From the NCBI RefSeq assembly GCF_947493735.1, contig NZ_CANLSL010000002.1, positions 1 to 64,000 on the forward strand: a DNA stretch of 64,000 nucleotides. The letters are read 5' to 3'. This DNA comes from an uncultured Acinetobacter sp. (GTDB lineage Bacteria > Pseudomonadota > Gammaproteobacteria > Pseudomonadales > Moraxellaceae). Numbering within the stretch: the stretch's first letter is position 1; every line of letters begins with the position of its first letter. A program made the position numbers and the translations under genes. The notes below the pieces were generated by a model. That model searched no databases and was not told where the DNA came from. It worked only from the letters and a program-made list of their open reading frames with translations. This document shows, piece after piece, positions 1 to 10,967 of this stretch.

Positions 1-445
1 CTTGACCGCCACCAAAGCCACCTTGACCACCAAAGCCACCTTGACCACCAAAGCCACCTTGACCACCAAAGCCACCTTGACCACCAAAGCCACCGCCTTG
101 ACCGCCACCGAAGCCACCTTGACCACCAAAGCCACCGCCTTGACCGCCACCGAAGCCACCTTGACTCGCACCAAAGCCTGCGCCTTGACCGCCACCAAAG
201 CCACCTTGGCTTGTACCTGTAGCAGATGCGCCAGCTGGACGTGGATTACGTGCAGGGACTACTGTTGAGATTGCGTGCTTGTACACCATTTGGCTTACTG
301 TGTTTTTAAGCAAAACCACATATTGATCAAATGACTCAATATGACCTTGTAGCTTAATACCATTCACCAAGAAGATTGAAACTGGAATACGTTCTTTACG
401 AAGAGAATTTAGGAACGGATCTTGTAAGGTTTGACCTTTAGACAT
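1..445 (-). CDS. hfq: RNA chaperone Hfq with long Gly-rich C-terminal tail (3' end runs off the window)
   Basis: Reverse strand reads [70 protein letters not shown], then GGFGGGQGG-type repeats; next to miaA as is typical. Confidence 0.96.
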   Translation of the reverse strand, partial: MSKGQTLQDPFLNSLRKERIPVSIFLVNGIKLQGHIESFDQYVVLLKNTVSQMVYKHAISTVVPARNPRPAGASATGTSQGGFGGGQGAGFGASQGGFGGGQGGGFGGQGGFGGGQGGGFGGQGGFGGQGGFGGQGGFGGQGGFGGGQ

Positions 446-538
446 TTTTTTACTCCAAATAAAATTTAAAATATCAGCGCAAAATTCACCTTCGTATTTC
501 ATAAAAAATTATAATAAAGGTGATATGCAAATTTTGCG

Positions 539-1483
539 CTATCTAAAGCGCTTTATCAAGTCCTTATGTCCTTGTGAAATAGTATAAAAATTGTGAAAAT
601 CATGGAGCTTTTGCAATGAGTTGAGCCAAGTATATTGACGTTTCGCCAATTGTCGTGTCGCATACAGCGCTTTTAACTGCATTTCTTCATAAGAAATGAG
701 ATTTGTATCACTTTGTTGCAAATATTCTAAAACTTGCCGATAACCAACGCTTCGCATCGACGGTGTACTTTGATTCAAATCATATTTTTCTATAAGTGAC
801 TTCACCTCATTGAAAAAACCGATATCCCACATTTGCTCAAGTCGAAGCGCAATGCGTTGATGTAATTCGGCACGATCTGGCACCAAAGCATAGTTTTCAA
901 ATTGATATTTAAAACTTGTGCTTTTCACTTGCTCAGCTTGCAATTTGGTGATTGGCTGTCCTGTCAAACGATACACTTCTAAAGCACGGATAATGCGCTG
1001 TCGGTCACTGACTTTAAACTTTTCCCCTGCAGTCGGATCGACACGCTGTAATTCTTCAAACACATGCGCCCAACCATGTTGCGCTGCTTCAGCTTCAATC
1101 TCAGCACGCACACTGGCATCAGCACTGGGTAGATTGTCCGCCAAACCCTCAAGCAAGCTTTTGAAATACAACATCGTCCCACCAACCAAGAGTGGAATTT
1201 TCCCTTTTGCATGAATTTGGTCGATTAAACGCTCTGCATCTTCAACAAACTCTGCTGCCGAATAGACCTGCGTCGGATCAATGATATCAATCAAATGGTG
1301 CGGATACTGCGCTTGTTCAGCTTTACTCGGTTTTGCTGTACCTATATCCATATCACGATAGACTAGTGCGGAATCTACCGAAATAATTTCAAACTGCCCT
1401 GTGTCATATAGCGCACATGCTAAAGCTGTTTTACCGCTAGCGGTCGGTCCCATGAGATTGATCACTGGAAGCGTACTCTGCAT
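539..1483 (-). CDS. miaA: tRNA dimethylallyltransferase MiaA
   Basis: [26 protein letters not shown]-loop and [15 protein letters not shown]; start set just after the mutL stop rather than the longer ORF start. Confidence 0.95.
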   Translation of the reverse strand: MQSTLPVINLMGPTASGKTALACALYDTGQFEIISVDSALVYRDMDIGTAKPSKAEQAQYPHHLIDIIDPTQVYSAAEFVEDAERLIDQIHAKGKIPLLVGGTMLYFKSLLEGLADNLPSADASVRAEIEAEAAQHGWAHVFEELQRVDPTAGEKFKVSDRQRIIRALEVYRLTGQPITKLQAEQVKSTSFKYQFENYALVPDRAELHQRIALRLEQMWDIGFFNEVKSLIEKYDLNQSTPSMRSVGYRQVLEYLQQSDTNLISYEEMQLKALYATRQLAKRQYTWLNSLQKLHDFHNFYTISQGHKDLIKRFR

Positions 1484-1484
1484 C

Positions 1485-3473
1485 TTATTCGCCTCGTGCA
1501 AAAAGTTTGTCCAGTTGATCGAGCGGAAAAGCTCGCCACGTTGGACGTCCGTGATTGCACTGACTGGCAAATTCAGTCTGCTCCATCTGACGTAATAACG
1601 CATTCATCTCAGCAAGACTGAGCTGACGATGTGCTCGAACAGCGCCATGACAAGACATGGTAGCCAGTAGATGATCTCGTTTTTGGGTTAATACTTGCAC
1701 GTTATCATTCGGATCAAGGTCATTAAATAATTCTGGAATCAGTCGATCAAAATTGGCTTTTTGCAAAAATGCAGGCACGCCACGTACCAAGATTTGATCA
1801 TCACCATATAAATCCACATCGAGTCCAAGTCGATACAATTTATCTTGAAGTTGTTCCAAGCGAGTGGCTTGCATCGCAGTGATTTTCACCACTTTGGGAA
1901 TCAATAATTGTTGCGATTGCCAATACTGCGGTTGATCCCACGCCTGCTTCATTTGTTGTAATAAAATCCGCTCATGCGCTGCGTGCATATCAACAATGAT
2001 CAAGCCTTCGATATTCTGCGCCAAAATATAGATGCCATGTAATTGCGCAATCGCAATGCCGAGTGGATATTCATCACGTGTGGTCTGATTATTTTCACTT
2101 GTGGAATTGGCGGTTGATTCAGAAGATTCAGCATTATTTTGCGCATGGTGCGGTTCATCGTGTTGCTGACGCAACGGCGCAAGATAACTGCTAACCGAAT
2201 TTGCCACGTAATCTTTATTGACTCGATTGCTATAACTGTGCGGTTGGCTAACATATGGCTGATTTTGATGTGGTTGCGTTGACTGTGAGCCTGCATCTAA
2301 AGGCGTACTATCATTTTGCAAATTTTGCACTTGTTGATGCAAAGATAAATTTTCCTGATAGCGAGGCTGATTGGGCGCAAAACGATCATCACGTTTCATT
2401 GCCGACGATAGTTCAGCATTTGCAGTTTGAAATTGCGACAAGACTTGCTTGGCATGATGACGGACAAATTCATGTACTTCTCGTTGTGTCAAAAAGCGAA
2501 TTTCATGCTTGGTTGGATGCACATTGACATCAATTTCATGTGGATCAATTTCAATAAATAACAAATACGCCGAATGTTGATGACCATGTAAAATCCCATC
2601 ATATGCCATGCGCAGCGCATGGCTGATGGTCTTGTCTTTGACGATGCGACCATTGACATAGATATACTGCAAATCAGCCTGTCCACGTGCATCGGAGGGG
2701 TGCCCAAGCCAACCCAGCATATGCAGGTTTTCACCTTGCGCATCAATCCAATAGGCATTTTCAGCAAACTGACGACCCAAAAGTTGTAAAACCCGCTGAT
2801 AACGCAATTCGCCACTATCGGCAATTGGCAAATTCAAGCGAATTTGATCATTATGCTCAAGGGTGAAATGCACATCAAAGTGCGTCAGCGCCATACGCCG
2901 TACAATTTCTTCGATATGCTGATATTCGGTAGAAATCCGCTTTAAAAATTTACGCCGTGCAGGCACATTAAAAAATAAATCTCGCACACGTACATGCGTA
3001 CCACGACTCATCGCAGTCGCTTCCGCTTGCTCTTGTTGCAAGGCTGCGCCGTTGATTTCGATCTGATAGCCAATGCCATCGTCACTTTGACTACTGGCAA
3101 TACTTAGACGAGAAACCGCTGCGATCGACGCCAACGCCTCGCCACGAAAGCCTAGACTTTGAATCGCAGACAGCTCATCTGCTGATCGTACTTTACTGGT
3201 GGCATGACGCATCACAGCCAAAGGTAAATCATCAGCATGAATACCAAAACCATTATCAATGATCTCAATCAGCGTGGTTCCGCCTTGCTCAATACGAATA
3301 CTTAGACGTGTCGCTCCTGAGTCGATGGCATTTTCAAGGAGCTCTTTGACCACCGAGGCAGGGCGCTCAATCACTTCTCCTGCGGCGATTTGATTGGCAA
3401 GTGCAGCATCGAGAGTTTGAATACGGCGTGTCGAACGCTCACGCATACTGATCTGCATTGCTTCTGCCGTCAT
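1485..3473 (-). CDS. mutL: DNA mismatch repair protein MutL
   Basis: [36 protein letters not shown] and the C-terminal dimerisation region [22 protein letters not shown]. Confidence 0.97.
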   Translation of the reverse strand: MTAEAMQISMRERSTRRIQTLDAALANQIAAGEVIERPASVVKELLENAIDSGATRLSIRIEQGGTTLIEIIDNGFGIHADDLPLAVMRHATSKVRSADELSAIQSLGFRGEALASIAAVSRLSIASSQSDDGIGYQIEINGAALQQEQAEATAMSRGTHVRVRDLFFNVPARRKFLKRISTEYQHIEEIVRRMALTHFDVHFTLEHNDQIRLNLPIADSGELRYQRVLQLLGRQFAENAYWIDAQGENLHMLGWLGHPSDARGQADLQYIYVNGRIVKDKTISHALRMAYDGILHGHQHSAYLLFIEIDPHEIDVNVHPTKHEIRFLTQREVHEFVRHHAKQVLSQFQTANAELSSAMKRDDRFAPNQPRYQENLSLHQQVQNLQNDSTPLDAGSQSTQPHQNQPYVSQPHSYSNRVNKDYVANSVSSYLAPLRQQHDEPHHAQNNAESSESTANSTSENNQTTRDEYPLGIAIAQLHGIYILAQNIEGLIIVDMHAAHERILLQQMKQAWDQPQYWQSQQLLIPKVVKITAMQATRLEQLQDKLYRLGLDVDLYGDDQILVRGVPAFLQKANFDRLIPELFNDLDPNDNVQVLTQKRDHLLATMSCHGAVRAHRQLSLAEMNALLRQMEQTEFASQCNHGRPTWRAFPLDQLDKLFARGE

Positions 3474-4006
3474 TCTGCATCACCGTTAAAGCTATGATTT
3501 TGCAAATTGCGACCTTTCATATCGTGCTTAATCGCACCAATAATCTGCTGCGGAGCGTGGATAGTGACTTGTCGGATTTCATCATCTTGGGTGGTGAGCT
3601 CAATGGTGACATCGGGTGCACGAAGCACACCCTCACCTTTGCTCGGCCATTCGATCAATAGCAAACTGTCTTTTTCATCGAGATAATCACGGATGCCCAT
3701 CAATTCTAATTCATAGGGATCTTGCAGGCGATACAGGTCAAAGTGATAAATATTTTTCGAAGCGAGATGATAGGGCTCGACTAAGGTGTAGGTTGGGCTT
3801 TTCACCGCACCTTGATGCCCAAAAGCCTGAATCCAATAACGTGTAAGCGTGGTTTTCCCTGCGCCCAAATCACCGATCAGAAACACCACACCCGACTCAA
3901 CATACTGTGCTAGGATTTGCGCTAACTGCTGTGAATCACTTTCGTTGCGAAGGTGAAATCGTGCTTGAGAAAATGGTGTCGATAAGGAAATAGACATAGA
4001 TCGCAA
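3470..4006 (-). CDS. tsaE: tRNA threonylcarbamoyladenosine biosynthesis ATPase TsaE
   Basis: GDLGAGKTTLTRYWIQAFGHQGAVKSPTYTLVEPY; overlaps the mutL start. Confidence 0.94.
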   Translation of the reverse strand: MRSMSISLSTPFSQARFHLRNESDSQQLAQILAQYVESGVVFLIGDLGAGKTTLTRYWIQAFGHQGAVKSPTYTLVEPYHLASKNIYHFDLYRLQDPYELELMGIRDYLDEKDSLLLIEWPSKGEGVLRAPDVTIELTTQDDEIRQVTIHAPQQIIGAIKHDMKGRNLQNHSFNGDAE

Positions 4007-4131
4007 AAAACATTATGAGATGTGCAAATGGAGATAAATCATAACATCAACTGAGGTTATACATGTATCTAAATTCATGTTCAGAGTTTACACATCTATC
4101 TTTGCATCTACCAAAGATGTAATTGCAAAAA

Positions 4132-4494
4132 TTATGCGAGATTCACGAGAATTAAAGCAATCACAGCAGGTACAGTTTGAATAAATAATATCTTACGACT
4201 TGCGGTTGCTGCACCATAAACACCTGCGATCGCCACGCAGGCTAAAAAGAAATTTGCCAATTGGGTCGAAAACGGCGCTGTTGCCAATAATGACCAAAAT
4301 AAGCCTGTTGCGAGAAAGCCATTATATAGCCCTTGATTTTGCGCCAACACTTTGGTGAGTTGCGCCTTTTCCAAACTATTACCAAATGCTTTTAAGCCTT
4401 TTGGTTTATCCCATAAAAACATTTCTAGAACAAGGATGTAAACATGCAAAAGTCCAATCAAAAGCACCATTGCATTGGCAAGATGTTGTAGCAT
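4132..4494 (-). CDS. DUF1304-family small membrane protein
   Basis: Four hydrophobic segments; LxxxHVYILVLEMFLWDKPKGLKAFG and NQGLYNGFLATGL typical of DUF1304. Confidence 0.8.
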   Translation of the reverse strand: MLQHLANAMVLLIGLLHVYILVLEMFLWDKPKGLKAFGNSLEKAQLTKVLAQNQGLYNGFLATGLFWSLLATAPFSTQLANFFLACVAIAGVYGAATASRKILFIQTVPAVIALILVNLA

Positions 4495-4688
4495 TTTTTA
4501 TCTCAATAAAAATGACGAAGAGATAATATCAAAGTAGTAGTCACTTCGCACGATTTAAATCAACCGAAAATGACTGCGCCGTAAAACTAATTCTTAAAAA
4601 AACGAGATAACTTAAAACTGTATCCAAAATTTATAATGTTTTAAACTCTATACTCTCAAGAAGCTTCACATCAATTTAATTCGCCTCC

Positions 4689-5612
4689 ATGAAAAGAAAA
4701 TCTGATCATATCAAACCACCTATGCGTGATGGCGTCAGCGCAAGTCAGGTATTTTTACCACAATTAAGTCAAACAGATATTCATATTCAAACCATCTTCG
4801 ATTTTTTATGTCAGCATTTTCCGCATATTTCTATTGATGAATGGGCAAAGCGCTTTGACAATCAGTTAGTATTTAATGCACAGAATCAAGTCTTAACAAG
4901 GGATACACCCTATCTTCCTGAGCAACATATTTATTACTATCGTGAGCTTGCACATGAGGTTGAAGTACCTTTTGCGCATCAAATCCTATTTGAAAATGAG
5001 CACCTCATGGTGGTGGATAAGCCACACTTTTTGACCGTAAGTCCAACAGGTCAATATGTACAGCAAACATTACTTACACGGTTAAAGTACGAAACAGACA
5101 ATCCTGAATTAAGCCCGATCCATCGCCTTGATCGTGAAACTGCTGGATTGATTTTATTCTCGAAAAAGCCTGAAACACGTCATCTTTTTCAACAACTTTT
5201 TGCTGATCGACAAGTAGAAAAAATCTACCATGCGATTGCACCTTTTAATCAGCATCTTCAATTTCCACTTGAATTTAAAGCACATCTCACAAAAGATGAG
5301 CCTTTTTATACCATGCAAATTATTGAGGGCAAACTTGAAAACAGTTGCACCATGATTGATGTTTTAGAAGTGCAAAATGACTGGGCGAAATATGAATTAA
5401 AACCGATTACGGGTAAACAACATCAACTGCGTGTGCATATGAATGCACTGGGTTTGCCGTTAAAAAATGATCAGATCTATCCAAAGATAAAGCACACTGA
5501 TAAATCTGATTTTAGTCAGCCTTTACAGCTTTTGGCGAAAAGTATTTGCTTTGTTGACCCGATCAGCGGTAAACCGATGTCATTTCACAGCAATCAGCAA
5601 TTAACATTTTAA
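4689..5612 (+). CDS. RluA-family pseudouridine synthase
   Basis: Catalytic motif HRLDRETAGLILFSK and ITGKQHQLRVHMNALGLPL. Confidence 0.9.
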   Translation: MKRKSDHIKPPMRDGVSASQVFLPQLSQTDIHIQTIFDFLCQHFPHISIDEWAKRFDNQLVFNAQNQVLTRDTPYLPEQHIYYYRELAHEVEVPFAHQILFENEHLMVVDKPHFLTVSPTGQYVQQTLLTRLKYETDNPELSPIHRLDRETAGLILFSKKPETRHLFQQLFADRQVEKIYHAIAPFNQHLQFPLEFKAHLTKDEPFYTMQIIEGKLENSCTMIDVLEVQNDWAKYELKPITGKQHQLRVHMNALGLPLKNDQIYPKIKHTDKSDFSQPLQLLAKSICFVDPISGKPMSFHSNQQLTF

Positions 5613-5863
5613 TATCAATTTTAATGATCCCCTTATCGTTAGAAATTCAATTTATTAATTAATTGCTGTGATTATTTATGTACAAAATATATTCATTTCA
5701 ATACTAAATTTCATCAGCAAATTTAACAAACTCGATCAACAACTATTTCTGTTAATCTATTGTTTTTACTAACTTTATTTTATTTTACAGAATAATAAAA
5801 CAAGCATAATATGCGCGGAAAATCCCCCACTTTTCCTGTTGTATTTTATTGTGTGATCCGCCT

Positions 5864-7046
5864 ATGAATACTTATGTTCAGACCGAGCAACCTGCGCTTT
5901 CTGGTAGTTGGGTTTGCGTCATTGCTTTGGCGCTTGCAGCGTTTATTTTTTAATACCACGGAGTTTGTGCCTGTGGCGTTACTGAGTGATATTGCTGCCA
6001 GTTATCTGATGAGCACCAACCACGCTGATATCATGCTGACAATCTATGCGTGGGTTGTGTCTTTGACTTCGATTCCCTTGATGCTACTGATACGAAATAT
6101 GGAACGTAAGCAATTGTTGCTTGGTGTTTTTCCGCTATTTGTACTCAGCCATGTGCTGTCATATTTTGCAAGGAGCTTTAGCGTCTTGGTTGTTACTCGT
6201 ATCGGTATTGCATTGTCACATGCGATTTTTTTGGTCGATTACCGCATCATTGGCTGTGCATGTCGCACCGATTGGCAAAGAAACTCAAGCACTCGGTTTA
6301 CTCTCCACAGGAACGGTACTTGCACTGGTTTTGGGTATTCCATTAGGACGATTGATCGGTGAATATTTTAGTTGGCGTAACACTTTTGCAATGATCGGAA
6401 TTTGTGCGGGAATCACTGCATTGGTGCTATTTCGTGCGTTACCGAATGTCCCAAGTGTCAACACAGGCTCCCTGAAAAGCCTGCCAATGCTAATGAAGCG
6501 CCCTGCATTAGTGTTGATTTATGTCATTACCATTTTGGTGATTACGGCGCAGTTTACAGCGTATAGCTATATCGAGCCATTTGTCATGCAAGTGGCGCAC
6601 TTTAGCTCAGAGCAAACTACCACCTTGTTATTAATTTATGGTGCAGCAGGGATTGTCGGCTCGATTTTATTTAGTCAATTTAGTCAACGTTTACCTAAGA
6701 TTTTCCTGTATTCGCAACGGCATGCTTGGCGCTTTGCTTGTGTGCACTTTTACCGATGAGCCACAATGTTTATGGCTTGAGTGTTGTAACCGTGTTTTGG
6801 GGTGTTGGTATCATGAGCTTTGGACTGGTCTTGCAATCCTTTGTACTCAAATTTGCATCTGATGCGACCGATCTCGCCATGTCGTTGTTATCTTCACTTT
6901 ATAATATTGGTATCGGCGGAGGTGCTTTGCTGGGTAGTGTGGTGAGCATTCATTACGGTTTGAATTATATCGGTATTATTGGTGGTGTGATTGCACTATT
7001 CGCCGTTGTTTTGATGATGTACACCGTCAATCGCAAAATGGATTAG
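5864..7046 (+). pseudogene. sotB: SotB-like sugar efflux MFS transporter interrupted by three frameshifts
   Basis: Joining three frames gives [44 protein letters not shown]...[14 protein letters not shown]...[18 protein letters not shown]...[26 protein letters not shown], collinear with E. coli SotB as remembered. Breaks at about 5946-5951, 6226-6232 and 6726. Confidence 0.85.
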
Positions 7047-7060
7047 CTTCAAAAAATATG

Positions 7061-7096
7061 CCATTGATGATCTTCAATTTAAAATCATCAATGGCG
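7061..7096 (+). terminator. Hairpin downstream of sotB-like gene
   Basis: GCCATTGATGAT...ATCATCAATGGC perfect 12-bp stem followed by an AT-rich tract. Confidence 0.5.
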
Positions 7097-7152
7097 AATT
7101 TATTTTTAATCAATTGGAAAAGGAACGATGTGAAAATAAAACTTAAAGCCTT

Positions 7153-8436
7153 TTAAAACCAAGACTTTTTGCCTTGTCTTAACTCATCTGCGCATTGTAA
7201 GGCGGTCTGCGTCAACCACCACAGACGATAGTCACCCGTGATACTGCCCGATTTAAAATTATGAATGTAGGCAAAAGATAGCTCACGCGTTGGATCACAC
7301 CATGCACCCGAACCGTTGTAGCCAATATGACCAAATGCAGTTGGCACACGCTTACCCAATGTGAATACACGGTGATAGCCAAGTCGCCAATGCATCGGAA
7401 GCGGCATCACTCGATCACGTGCATGCGTTTGAATGGTACTGAGTTGCTCAAAGATTTCAGGTTTAATGATCACTTGACCTTGCCAAATGCCTTTATTAGC
7501 AAGCATGGCATAGATTTTAGCCAAGCTATTGGCGCTAAATACGCCATTTGCCGATGGAATCACTGCTTGTAAGCCTGCATCACTAAAGAAGTCAAACTTA
7601 CCCATACTCCGAGGTACAAGCGCATCTTCCGCATCATAAGGGTTAATACCACTTAAACTAATCACTCGCTCGGTAAAGCTCAGCGGTCGTCGCCCTTCAC
7701 TGTTTAAAGACTTGCGTGGCTTTTGCACTAATGTTGCATTCGTTACTACTGTTTGCTCTTTTTTAAATGGTCGAGCAACACGAGATAATTCTGAATCAGG
7801 TACGCCAAAATACGCTGCATCTAATTGTAATGGTTCAGCCAAATATTGTTGCATCACTTCAGACAAAGGCTTTTGCATAACCTTTTCAATTACACCACCA
7901 ATCAACCAACCAAAACTCATCGCTTGATATGCCGTCGCTGTACCGGGTGCAAAACGTGGTGTCACCTTTTCAAAGGCACTGAGCATCGCTTGCCAATCCA
8001 ACATCACTTGCGCATTGTCGATAGTATGTCTGATATCAAACAAACCACTTTGATGACTAAGTACATGACGAAGCGTAATATTCTCTTTGCCATTTTGTGC
8101 AAATGCAGGCCAATATTGTACAATCGGTGTGTCATATTTCAAGAAGCCTTCGCTGACCAAAATATGCGTTAAAGTGGCTAAAACAGCTTTTCCTGTAGAG
8201 TAGCTCAGCGCCATATGCTGTGCATCCCACAGCTCGTCAGGATTAGCCTCGCCTGTATATAGCTCGGCAATGATTTGACCTTGATGATAGACGCTAATCG
8301 CCGCACCACCGTGCATTGTTTCAGGTTGAATTTGACTGAGTACATTGGCCAAAGGCTGAAATTGATCTATAAATTGCCCACGATAATTATCTTTATTGCC
8401 TTGTGTGATTTTCTTGAGAATTTTTAAGCTTGACAT
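7153..8436 (-). CDS. Serine hydrolase, beta-lactamase/EstB-like family
   Basis: SxxK motif in LSYSTGKAVLATLTH, HVLSHQSGLFDIR and YxAMSFGWLIGGVIE; start set at MSSLKIL. Confidence 0.85.
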   Translation of the reverse strand: MSSLKILKKITQGNKDNYRGQFIDQFQPLANVLSQIQPETMHGGAAISVYHQGQIIAELYTGEANPDELWDAQHMALSYSTGKAVLATLTHILVSEGFLKYDTPIVQYWPAFAQNGKENITLRHVLSHQSGLFDIRHTIDNAQVMLDWQAMLSAFEKVTPRFAPGTATAYQAMSFGWLIGGVIEKVMQKPLSEVMQQYLAEPLQLDAAYFGVPDSELSRVARPFKKEQTVVTNATLVQKPRKSLNSEGRRPLSFTERVISLSGINPYDAEDALVPRSMGKFDFFSDAGLQAVIPSANGVFSANSLAKIYAMLANKGIWQGQVIIKPEIFEQLSTIQTHARDRVMPLPMHWRLGYHRVFTLGKRVPTAFGHIGYNGSGAWCDPTRELSFAYIHNFKSGSITGDYRLWWLTQTALQCADELRQGKKSWF

Positions 8437-8616
8437 CTTTCTTCCAAAAACAAGGTGATTGGGTTTATATTCTAAGTGTCGTGAAACGCAATGCAATTGC
8501 AAAATATGTTTTTTTCTGCCTAACATATTTCTCAGAGCGAAAGCCTTGATCCTGAAATTTTAAAGATAAAAATCAATCAAAATAAAAATCTAAAATGTAA
8601 GAAATCTGTCATCCAA

Positions 8617-8638
8617 TATATATGCTTTTCCATATATA
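8617..8638. promoter_or_regulatory. Perfect inverted repeat upstream of arsC (possible operator)
   Basis: TATATATG-CTTTTC-CATATATA, about 30 nt before the arsC start. Confidence 0.4.
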
Positions 8639-8667
8639 CTACGCATAACATTGAACAGGTGATCACC

Positions 8668-9108
8668 ATGAATCCACAAAACAACATGACAATCTATCAC
8701 AACCCTGCCTGTGGCACTTCACGAAATACGTTGGCATTGATTCGTAATACTGGTGTTGAGCCAAACATTATTGAATATCTCGTTCATCCACCTACACGTG
8801 ATCAATTGGTCAATATGATCCGTGATGCAGGTCTCAATGTTCGTAATGCTATTCGTCAAAATGTTGATCCCTATCGAGAATTACAACTTGAACAAGACCA
8901 CTGGAAAGATGATCAATTGTTAGATTTTATGTTGGCGCATCCTATTTTGATCAATCGCCCATTTGTGATCACCTCAAAAGGCACACGTTTATGTCGTCCG
9001 TCAGAAGTCGTGCTAGACATCTTACCGCTTCCACAGCTTGGTGCATTTCAAAAAGAAGATGGCGAACAAATCATTGATACACAAGGACAACGCATCACGT
9101 CGGAATAG
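8668..9108 (+). CDS. arsC: Arsenate reductase ArsC (glutaredoxin-coupled type)
   Basis: MTIYHNPACGTSRNTLALIRNTGVEPNIIEYL, then RPFVITSKGTRLCRPSEVVLDILP. Confidence 0.93.
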   Translation: MNPQNNMTIYHNPACGTSRNTLALIRNTGVEPNIIEYLVHPPTRDQLVNMIRDAGLNVRNAIRQNVDPYRELQLEQDHWKDDQLLDFMLAHPILINRPFVITSKGTRLCRPSEVVLDILPLPQLGAFQKEDGEQIIDTQGQRITSE

Positions 9109-9190
9109 AACGAGTCATTGCGGCTAAGTGTTTAAAACGACAGCAAACACATTGAATAAATCGTTCATTAAAAAAACCAATTGAGATTTT

Positions 9191-9910
9191 ATGAATATTT
9201 CTGACCCAAGTTTACCCAACCTAAATATTGAACAATTGCAAAAGCCAAGTCTTGAGAAGATTCAGGCGGTTAAACTAGATCATCCGCCACGAATTTTATT
9301 GCTATACGGCTCAAATCGTGAACACTCGTACAGTCGTCTAGCTGTATTAGAAGCAGGTCGAATCTTGCAGTATCTCGGCGCTGAGGTCAAAATCTTTCAT
9401 CCCAAAGGATTACCTTTGCCCGAAGATGCCGAAACTGATCATCCCAAAGTCGCAGAACTCCATGAATTACTCCGTTGGTCGGAAGGTAGTGTTTGGTGTT
9501 CACCTGAACGCCACGGTGCGATGAGTTCGATTTTAAAATCACAAATAGATTGGATTCCACTTGCCAATGGCGCAATTCGTGCAACGCAAGGTAAGACATT
9601 AGCATTAATGCAAGTTAGCGGCGGCTCACAGTCTTTTAATAGCGTCAATCAAATGCGAATATTGGGACGTTGGATGCGCATGATCACCATTCCAAACCAA
9701 TCATCTATTCCCAAAGCTTTTTTAGAGTTTGATGAAAATGGACGTATGAAGCCGTCTGCTTATTACAATCGGATCGTCGATGTCATGGAGGAATTATTTA
9801 AATTTACCCTGCTTACCCGTGGACAAAGTGACTATTTTACCGACCGCTACTCCGAACGTTGTGAATCAGCAGAACAACTCTCTAAACGTGTCAATCAAAG
9901 AAGTCTTTAA
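9191..9910 (+). CDS. arsH: Arsenical resistance NADPH-dependent flavin reductase ArsH
   Basis: [68 protein letters not shown]. Confidence 0.94.
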   Translation: MNISDPSLPNLNIEQLQKPSLEKIQAVKLDHPPRILLLYGSNREHSYSRLAVLEAGRILQYLGAEVKIFHPKGLPLPEDAETDHPKVAELHELLRWSEGSVWCSPERHGAMSSILKSQIDWIPLANGAIRATQGKTLALMQVSGGSQSFNSVNQMRILGRWMRMITIPNQSSIPKAFLEFDENGRMKPSAYYNRIVDVMEELFKFTLLTRGQSDYFTDRYSERCESAEQLSKRVNQRSL

Positions 9911-9922
9911 GCCAGATTACAA

Positions 9923-9953
9923 AAAGCATAAGCTCAGAGTGAACTTATGCTTT
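9923..9953 (+). terminator. Hairpin downstream of arsH
   Basis: AAAGCATAAG...CTTATGCTTT 10-bp stem; weak T tract. Confidence 0.4.
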
Positions 9954-9979
9954 GAATGAATTGCTCGAAAACTGTCTGC

Positions 9980-10840
9980 TTAAACCAATTTGGTTAATTC
10001 ACCTGACAAATGTGGTTTTTTATTCTTAACATTTTGCACAAGAAAATCGGTACTTTGTTCTTGTTCTGCAGTTAAAAGCTCAACTTGTGATGGCAACTTC
10101 ATTGGCAATTTAAACCAAACATCTGCGCTATAGCTTGCAGGTAATGGTGCCAAATCAGCAAGAGCACGTGCCTTGCTCCACATGCCATGCGCAATTGCAT
10201 TGTTAAAACCAAACGCTTTTGCAGTGAGTGCATGGATATGAATCAAGTTAAAGTCACCTGAAATCATCGCATAACGACGACCTGTATTTTCAGCCAAACG
10301 CCATGTTTGTTTTAACTGATAATTTGGCTTGGTTTCAGATTTATTATTCTCAGTTTGCTTTTCTTGCACTTTTTGACGTGATAAATAGGTGGTCAAACCT
10401 TCAAACACAAGCTCATCACCCACTTTTGCCGTGATAATAAAATCAAATTGTACGCCTTTATCATGTGGTTTCAGCTCACCGAACTTACAGCTTAATTGAA
10501 ACACTTCGGTCGCTTGAATTGCTCGATATTGTTTAATTTGATTGCGAATATGCACCAAACCCAGCAATACAAATGGAAACGGCTCACTGGTCATCATGTG
10601 CATCTGTAAGCTTTGCGCCAACACTGCCAAATACATTGCAGGCACTTCATTGTTGGTAGGGAAATTACAGATTTTTTGATATTTATGCAGATGTTCAGCG
10701 TCAATCTCTAAACGATCAACTACATATTCTACTTGTGGCAATGTTTTTTCTTTGCTACCACCTTTTTTAATCAGTCCTTGAATGACCTTTGGATAAGCAG
10801 CATACGCTTTTGGCAATTGGTCAAAATGTCGTGTTCTCAT
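9980..10840 (-). CDS. MaoC-like hydratase/dehydratase domain protein
   Basis: AxxTGRRYAMISGDFNLIHIHALTAKAFGFNNAIAHGMWSKARAL hotdog hydratase motif. Confidence 0.88.
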   Translation of the reverse strand: MRTRHFDQLPKAYAAYPKVIQGLIKKGGSKEKTLPQVEYVVDRLEIDAEHLHKYQKICNFPTNNEVPAMYLAVLAQSLQMHMMTSEPFPFVLLGLVHIRNQIKQYRAIQATEVFQLSCKFGELKPHDKGVQFDFIITAKVGDELVFEGLTTYLSRQKVQEKQTENNKSETKPNYQLKQTWRLAENTGRRYAMISGDFNLIHIHALTAKAFGFNNAIAHGMWSKARALADLAPLPASYSADVWFKLPMKLPSQVELLTAEQEQSTDFLVQNVKNKKPHLSGELTKLV

Positions 10841-10890
10841 TGATTTATCCTCTAATTTTATCTGAAAAGCTTTTCATACATAGCCATGAT

Positions 10891-10920
10891 AAAAAAAGGG
10901 TGACTTGCACCCTTTTTATC
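10891..10920 (-). terminator. Rho-independent terminator downstream of the FabG-like gene
   Basis: AAAAAGGGTG-CAAGT-CACCCTTTTTTT on the minus strand. Confidence 0.8.
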
Positions 10921-10967
10921 TTTTCTTAACTTATACAAAAGATAAGTCTAATTTAAATTCTAGCTGA

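Noticed and set aside
2-268. 88-aa plus-strand ORF of TKATLTTKA repeats
   Set aside because: Antisense translation of the repetitive Gly-rich tail of hfq; no independent coding evidence.
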